This document shows, in pieces, positions 6,770-8,720 of a DNA stretch of 8,720 bases (position 1 is the stretch's first letter; every line of letters begins with the position of its first letter). The DNA comes from Competibacteraceae bacterium UBA2788 (GTDB lineage: Bacteria; Pseudomonadota; Gammaproteobacteria; Competibacterales; Competibacteraceae): assembly GCA_002352185.1 (NCBI GenBank), contig DEHY01000167.1, forward strand, positions 51,541 through 60,260, written 5' to 3'. The position numbers and the translations under genes were made by a program. Below the pieces are notes generated by a model. It was given only the letters and a program-made list of their open reading frames with translations, had not been told where the DNA came from and did not search any database.

Positions 6770-6799
6770 ACTATAGAACATCCTGCGCGCATCCGCCAA
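6770..6799 (-). promoter_or_regulatory. Candidate sigma-70 promoter of slyD
   Basis: Minus-strand TTGGCG (6794-6799, four of six -35 bases) and TATAGT (6770-6775, five of six -10 bases) are 18 bases apart. The -10 box ends about 30 bases before the slyD start, giving a short leader that holds the AGGTG ribosome-binding site. The -10 box is one of the best in the window. Confidence 0.5.
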
Positions 6800-6812
6800 A
6801 AACCACACGGGT

Positions 6813-6832
6813 GAGAACATATTGTTATTCTC
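6813..6832 (+). promoter_or_regulatory. Short inverted repeat between divergent genes
   Basis: GAGAA (6813-6817) and TTCTC (6828-6832) form a 5-bp inverted repeat around an AT-rich 10-base centre, in the shared upstream region of slyD and the NlpC/P60 gene. The spacing and place are operator-like, but arms this short occur often by chance. I see no convincing plus-strand promoter for the lipoprotein gene. Confidence 0.2.
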
Positions 6833-6913
6833 CGCAAACTGGATGTCTTCCTGACCATGAGGGCCATTATGCGTCCGTGCTTGGCCCGCCAAATCCGCGA
6901 GGCAATTCCCGCC

Positions 6914-7456
6914 ATGCCACCTGTCCCCTCGCCCCACGCCCATCGCACGTCCGTGGCGTTATGGCTGCTTGCCTGCCTGCTCTGGCTGGGCGGCTGCGCG
7001 ACTCCGCCGGCGTCTTCGCGCGATCCGCATACCGTCGCCCGCCAGCGCATTCTTGGCATTGCTGAACGGCTGGTCGGGACGCCCTACGTATTGGGCGGTG
7101 AATCGCCGGACGGGGTCGATTGCAGCGGCCTGGTGCAATACGCCTACCGGCAGGCGGGCATCCGGGTGCCGCGCACCACCGTCGAACAATTCCAGGCCGG
7201 GCAATTCCAGCGCCAAGTGTTGCCGGGCGATCTGCTGTTTTTCCGCACCGACGCCAGTGGCGGAATATCTCATGTCGGCATCTACGCCGGTCAGGGCCAG
7301 ATGATCCACGCCTCGTCCAGCAGCGGCCAGGTGCGCAAGGTCAGCCTGGGCCAACGCTACTGGCAGCAGCGGATGGTCGGGGGCGCGACCTTCCTGGGCA
7401 TCGGGAATCCACCCGTCACCCGGCGCGGATCAGCGACCGACAGCCCGAACGGCTAA
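6914..7456 (+). CDS. NlpC/P60 family lipoprotein, predicted peptidoglycan endopeptidase
   Basis: Predicted outer- or inner-membrane-anchored cysteine peptidase cutting peptide cross-links or stems in the cell wall. From ATG 6914 it has 180 residues. A lipoprotein signal peptide (hydrophobic [14 protein letters not shown]) ends in the lipobox LGGC, with acylated Cys28; the following Ala-Thr does not resemble an inner-membrane retention signal. The NlpC/P60 domain spans about 48-160 with nucleophile Cys70 in [17 protein letters not shown], His120 in SHVGIYAG and third catalytic residue His132 in [14 protein letters not shown] is also typical. Earlier in-frame ATGs at 6857 and 6869 would add 19 or 15 residues; 6869 has a better ribosome-binding site (GAGGG), but 6914 gives a normal-length signal peptide. 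It is the only plus-strand gene here, and its TAA overlaps the stop of the gene coming the other way. Confidence 0.9.
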   Translation: MPPVPSPHAHRTSVALWLLACLLWLGGCATPPASSRDPHTVARQRILGIAERLVGTPYVLGGESPDGVDCSGLVQYAYRQAGIRVPRTTVEQFQAGQFQRQVLPGDLLFFRTDASGGISHVGIYAGQGQMIHASSSSGQVRKVSLGQRYWQQRMVGGATFLGIGNPPVTRRGSATDSPNG

Positions 7457-8232
7457 GCTCCGAATACGGCAACCGGCACACCGGCGCCGAAGATCGCCAG
7501 CGTGCCGGGGCGCATCACCGTCCACGGCTCGTTGTCGGTCAGCGGCCGGGTCGCCACCACCGTCACGATATCGTTGGGGGTGGTTTCCGCCTCAAAATCC
7601 ACCGTCATATCGGCGTCCATCAACTGGGCCTTGCCGAAGGGCGCCCGGCGCGTCAGCCACGACAATTGCGTGCTGCAATGAGCGTACAGATGCCGGGCGT
7701 CGCTCAGCAGGAAATTGCATACGCCGCGCGGATTCAGCTCCTGGGTCAGGGTGTGAATATGACGCCATAGCGCTTCTGGTCGGCGCGGCGGTTTGGGAAA
7801 GCGCGCCCGGATGCGGCCCAGTAGCCAGCAGAAAGCGAATTCGCTGTCAGTGGTGCCGATGGGCTGGTAAAAACCCAGCGGCAGCCGCTTTACTCCGCGC
7901 AACTGGCCGTTATGGGCGAACACCCAATGCCGCCCCCATAGTTCACGATGGAAGGGATGGGTATTCTCCAGGCAAACCCGGCCCCGATTGGCGCGGCGGA
8001 TGTGGCTCACCACGATCCGGCTTTTGATGGCGTAGCGCTGCACCAGCCGGGCGATTTCCGACTCGGCGCCGGGGTTGGGATCGTGAAAGGTTCGGCAGCC
8101 GCGCCCCTCGTAAAAGGCGATGCCCCAGCCGTCCCGATGCGGCCCGGTTCGACCGCCGCGCTGCATCAGGCCGGTAAAGCTGAAGCAGATATCGGTGGGA
8201 ACATTGGCGCTCATCCCGAGCAATTCGCACAT
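7453..8232 (-). CDS. yafJ: Class II glutamine amidotransferase, YafJ type
   Basis: Ntn-hydrolase glutaminase-domain protein related to E. coli YafJ; the physiological acceptor of the ammonia is not known to me. From ATG 8230-8232 the product has 259 residues and begins [22 protein letters not shown], so removal of Met1 exposes Cys2 as the N-terminal nucleophile, as required in class II amidotransferases. Further family marks: [14 protein letters not shown] at 30-43, SHIRRANRG at 76-84, [23 protein letters not shown] at 89-111 (read in two parts; HNG is the oxyanion region), [13 protein letters not shown] at 126-138, and TRRAPFG at 194-200. An upstream ATG at 8233-8235 and another at 8268 would bury the cysteine; GGGAG 7 bases before ATG 8232 also supports it. 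It has no partner synthase domain fused. It follows the hydrolase gene by 14 bp and shares stop-codon bases with the convergent lipoprotein gene. Confidence 0.93.
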   Translation of the reverse strand: MCELLGMSANVPTDICFSFTGLMQRGGRTGPHRDGWGIAFYEGRGCRTFHDPNPGAESEIARLVQRYAIKSRIVVSHIRRANRGRVCLENTHPFHRELWGRHWVFAHNGQLRGVKRLPLGFYQPIGTTDSEFAFCWLLGRIRARFPKPPRRPEALWRHIHTLTQELNPRGVCNFLLSDARHLYAHCSTQLSWLTRRAPFGKAQLMDADMTVDFEAETTPNDIVTVVATRPLTDNEPWTVMRPGTLAIFGAGVPVAVFGA

Positions 8233-8246
8233 CATTGCACTCCCGA

Positions 8247-8720
8247 TCAGCTCCAGCGCGGTCCCCATGCCGATGGTCGACCGGATTCACCCATGCCCCG
8301 CGCCCGGCGGATCGGTTCCAGAAACGGATTGGTGCGCAGCTCCTGCTCCAGTGTAGTCACCGGGCCGTGGCCGCTGCACACGATCAATGTTCCCGGCAGT
8401 TCCAGCAACCGGCGCAGGCTGACCTGCATCAGTTCCGGATCGCTCAGTGGAAAATCGGTGCGGCCAATGCTGCCGGCGAACAGAGTATCGCCGACGAAGA
8501 TGTAGCTGTCATCGTAATAGCAACCCTGACCCGGCGTGTGGCCCGGCGTGGACAGAAAACGGAAGCGCAGCGCGCCGACTTCAATGGTGTCGCCGTCCCG
8601 CACTTCCCGATCCACCCGTCCGCAGGGTCGGTCGAAATCGGCCATGCCGAACAGCAGCGAGCCTTGTTGCGGCAGCGCGTCGAACAGGGGCCGCTCCAGC
8701 GCCGGCAGATAGGTGAGCGC
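8247..8720 (-). CDS. Metallo-beta-lactamase-fold hydrolase, YcbL/glyoxalase II-like (5' end outside window)
   Basis: Predicted cytoplasmic metal-dependent thioester hydrolase; relatives include glyoxalase II and E. coli YcbL. Only the last 157 residues are visible, with the frame open to the window edge. Visible metal ligands are the histidine of [10 protein letters not shown] (visible residue 61), the aspartate of [15 protein letters not shown] (78) and the histidine of SGHGP (118). The HxHxDH motif would lie upstream, outside the window. The block [16 protein letters not shown] after the last ligand is that of the YcbL-type subgroup rather than true glyoxalase II, which carries a larger substrate-binding C-terminal domain absent here. 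It ends in a short arginine-rich tail without clear homology. The stop lies 14 bp before yafJ, whose ribosome-binding site GGGAG follows directly, so the two are probably one transcript. The exact substrate cannot be read from the sequence. Confidence 0.88.
   Translation of the reverse strand, partial: ALTYLPALERPLFDALPQQGSLLFGMADFDRPCGRVDREVRDGDTIEVGALRFRFLSTPGHTPGQGCYYDDSYIFVGDTLFAGSIGRTDFPLSDPELMQVSLRRLLELPGTLIVCSGHGPVTTLEQELRTNPFLEPIRRARGMGESGRPSAWGPRWS

Noticed and set aside
6739..7059. A 107-codon upstream extension of the slyD frame
   Set aside because: The extra residues are low-complexity, overlap the lipoprotein gene on the other strand, and precede an ATG with a good ribosome-binding site that matches known SlyD starts.
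1..8720. Mobile elements, CRISPR arrays, tRNA/rRNA genes, toxin-antitoxin or defence cassettes
   Set aside because: I looked for transposase-like frames, spaced repeat arrays, cloverleaf-like segments and small gene pairs and saw none; all coding space is taken by recognised families.

Overview
This window looks like an ordinary, well-kept piece of a gammaproteobacterial chromosome of fairly high GC. Every recognisable protein is closest in motif layout to its gammaproteobacterial form (Dxs, IspA, XseB, HslR, MinCDE, SlyD, a YafJ-type amidotransferase, a YcbL-type hydrolase). A phasin gene suggests a cell that stores polyhydroxyalkanoate (PHA). I cannot name the genus from sequence alone; a PHA-accumulating environmental lineage would fit, but that is inference.

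Layout. Nearly everything lies on the minus strand and is transcribed from high to low coordinates. From the right edge: a metallo-beta-lactamase-fold hydrolase (5' end outside the window) is followed after 14 bp by a class II glutamine amidotransferase (yafJ-like, 7453-8232). The one plus-strand gene, a secreted NlpC/P60 lipoprotein (6914-7456), converges on it so tightly that the two stop codons overlap. The lipoprotein gene is divergent from slyD (6259-6738) across about 175 bp. Next comes a compact cluster, minC-minD-minE-hslR (6150 down to 3850), joining division-site placement to a ribosome-rescue heat-shock protein. A single phasin gene (3218-3703) has its own candidate promoter and terminator. 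Last is the isoprenoid-precursor operon xseB-ispA-dxs (3053 to the left edge), with dxs running off the window shortly before its end.

How the genes work together. dxs makes the first intermediate of the non-mevalonate isoprenoid pathway and ispA makes farnesyl diphosphate; xseB, the small subunit of exonuclease VII, is the usual first gene of this operon. MinC, MinD and MinE form the oscillating inhibitor that keeps FtsZ rings off the cell poles. HslR follows minE by 9 bp and probably rides on the same transcript. The phasin would coat PHA granules.

I found no mobile element, CRISPR array, tRNA, rRNA, defence cassette or unexplained large ORF, and no stretch over 300 bp without a gene. I do not see an undescribed system here. 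The points worth a second look are small: a minD without an ATG start behind an AT-rich leader, operator-like repeats around the phasin gene, a 13-base motif shared by two upstream regions, overlapping convergent stops, and an alternating-histidine tail on SlyD.
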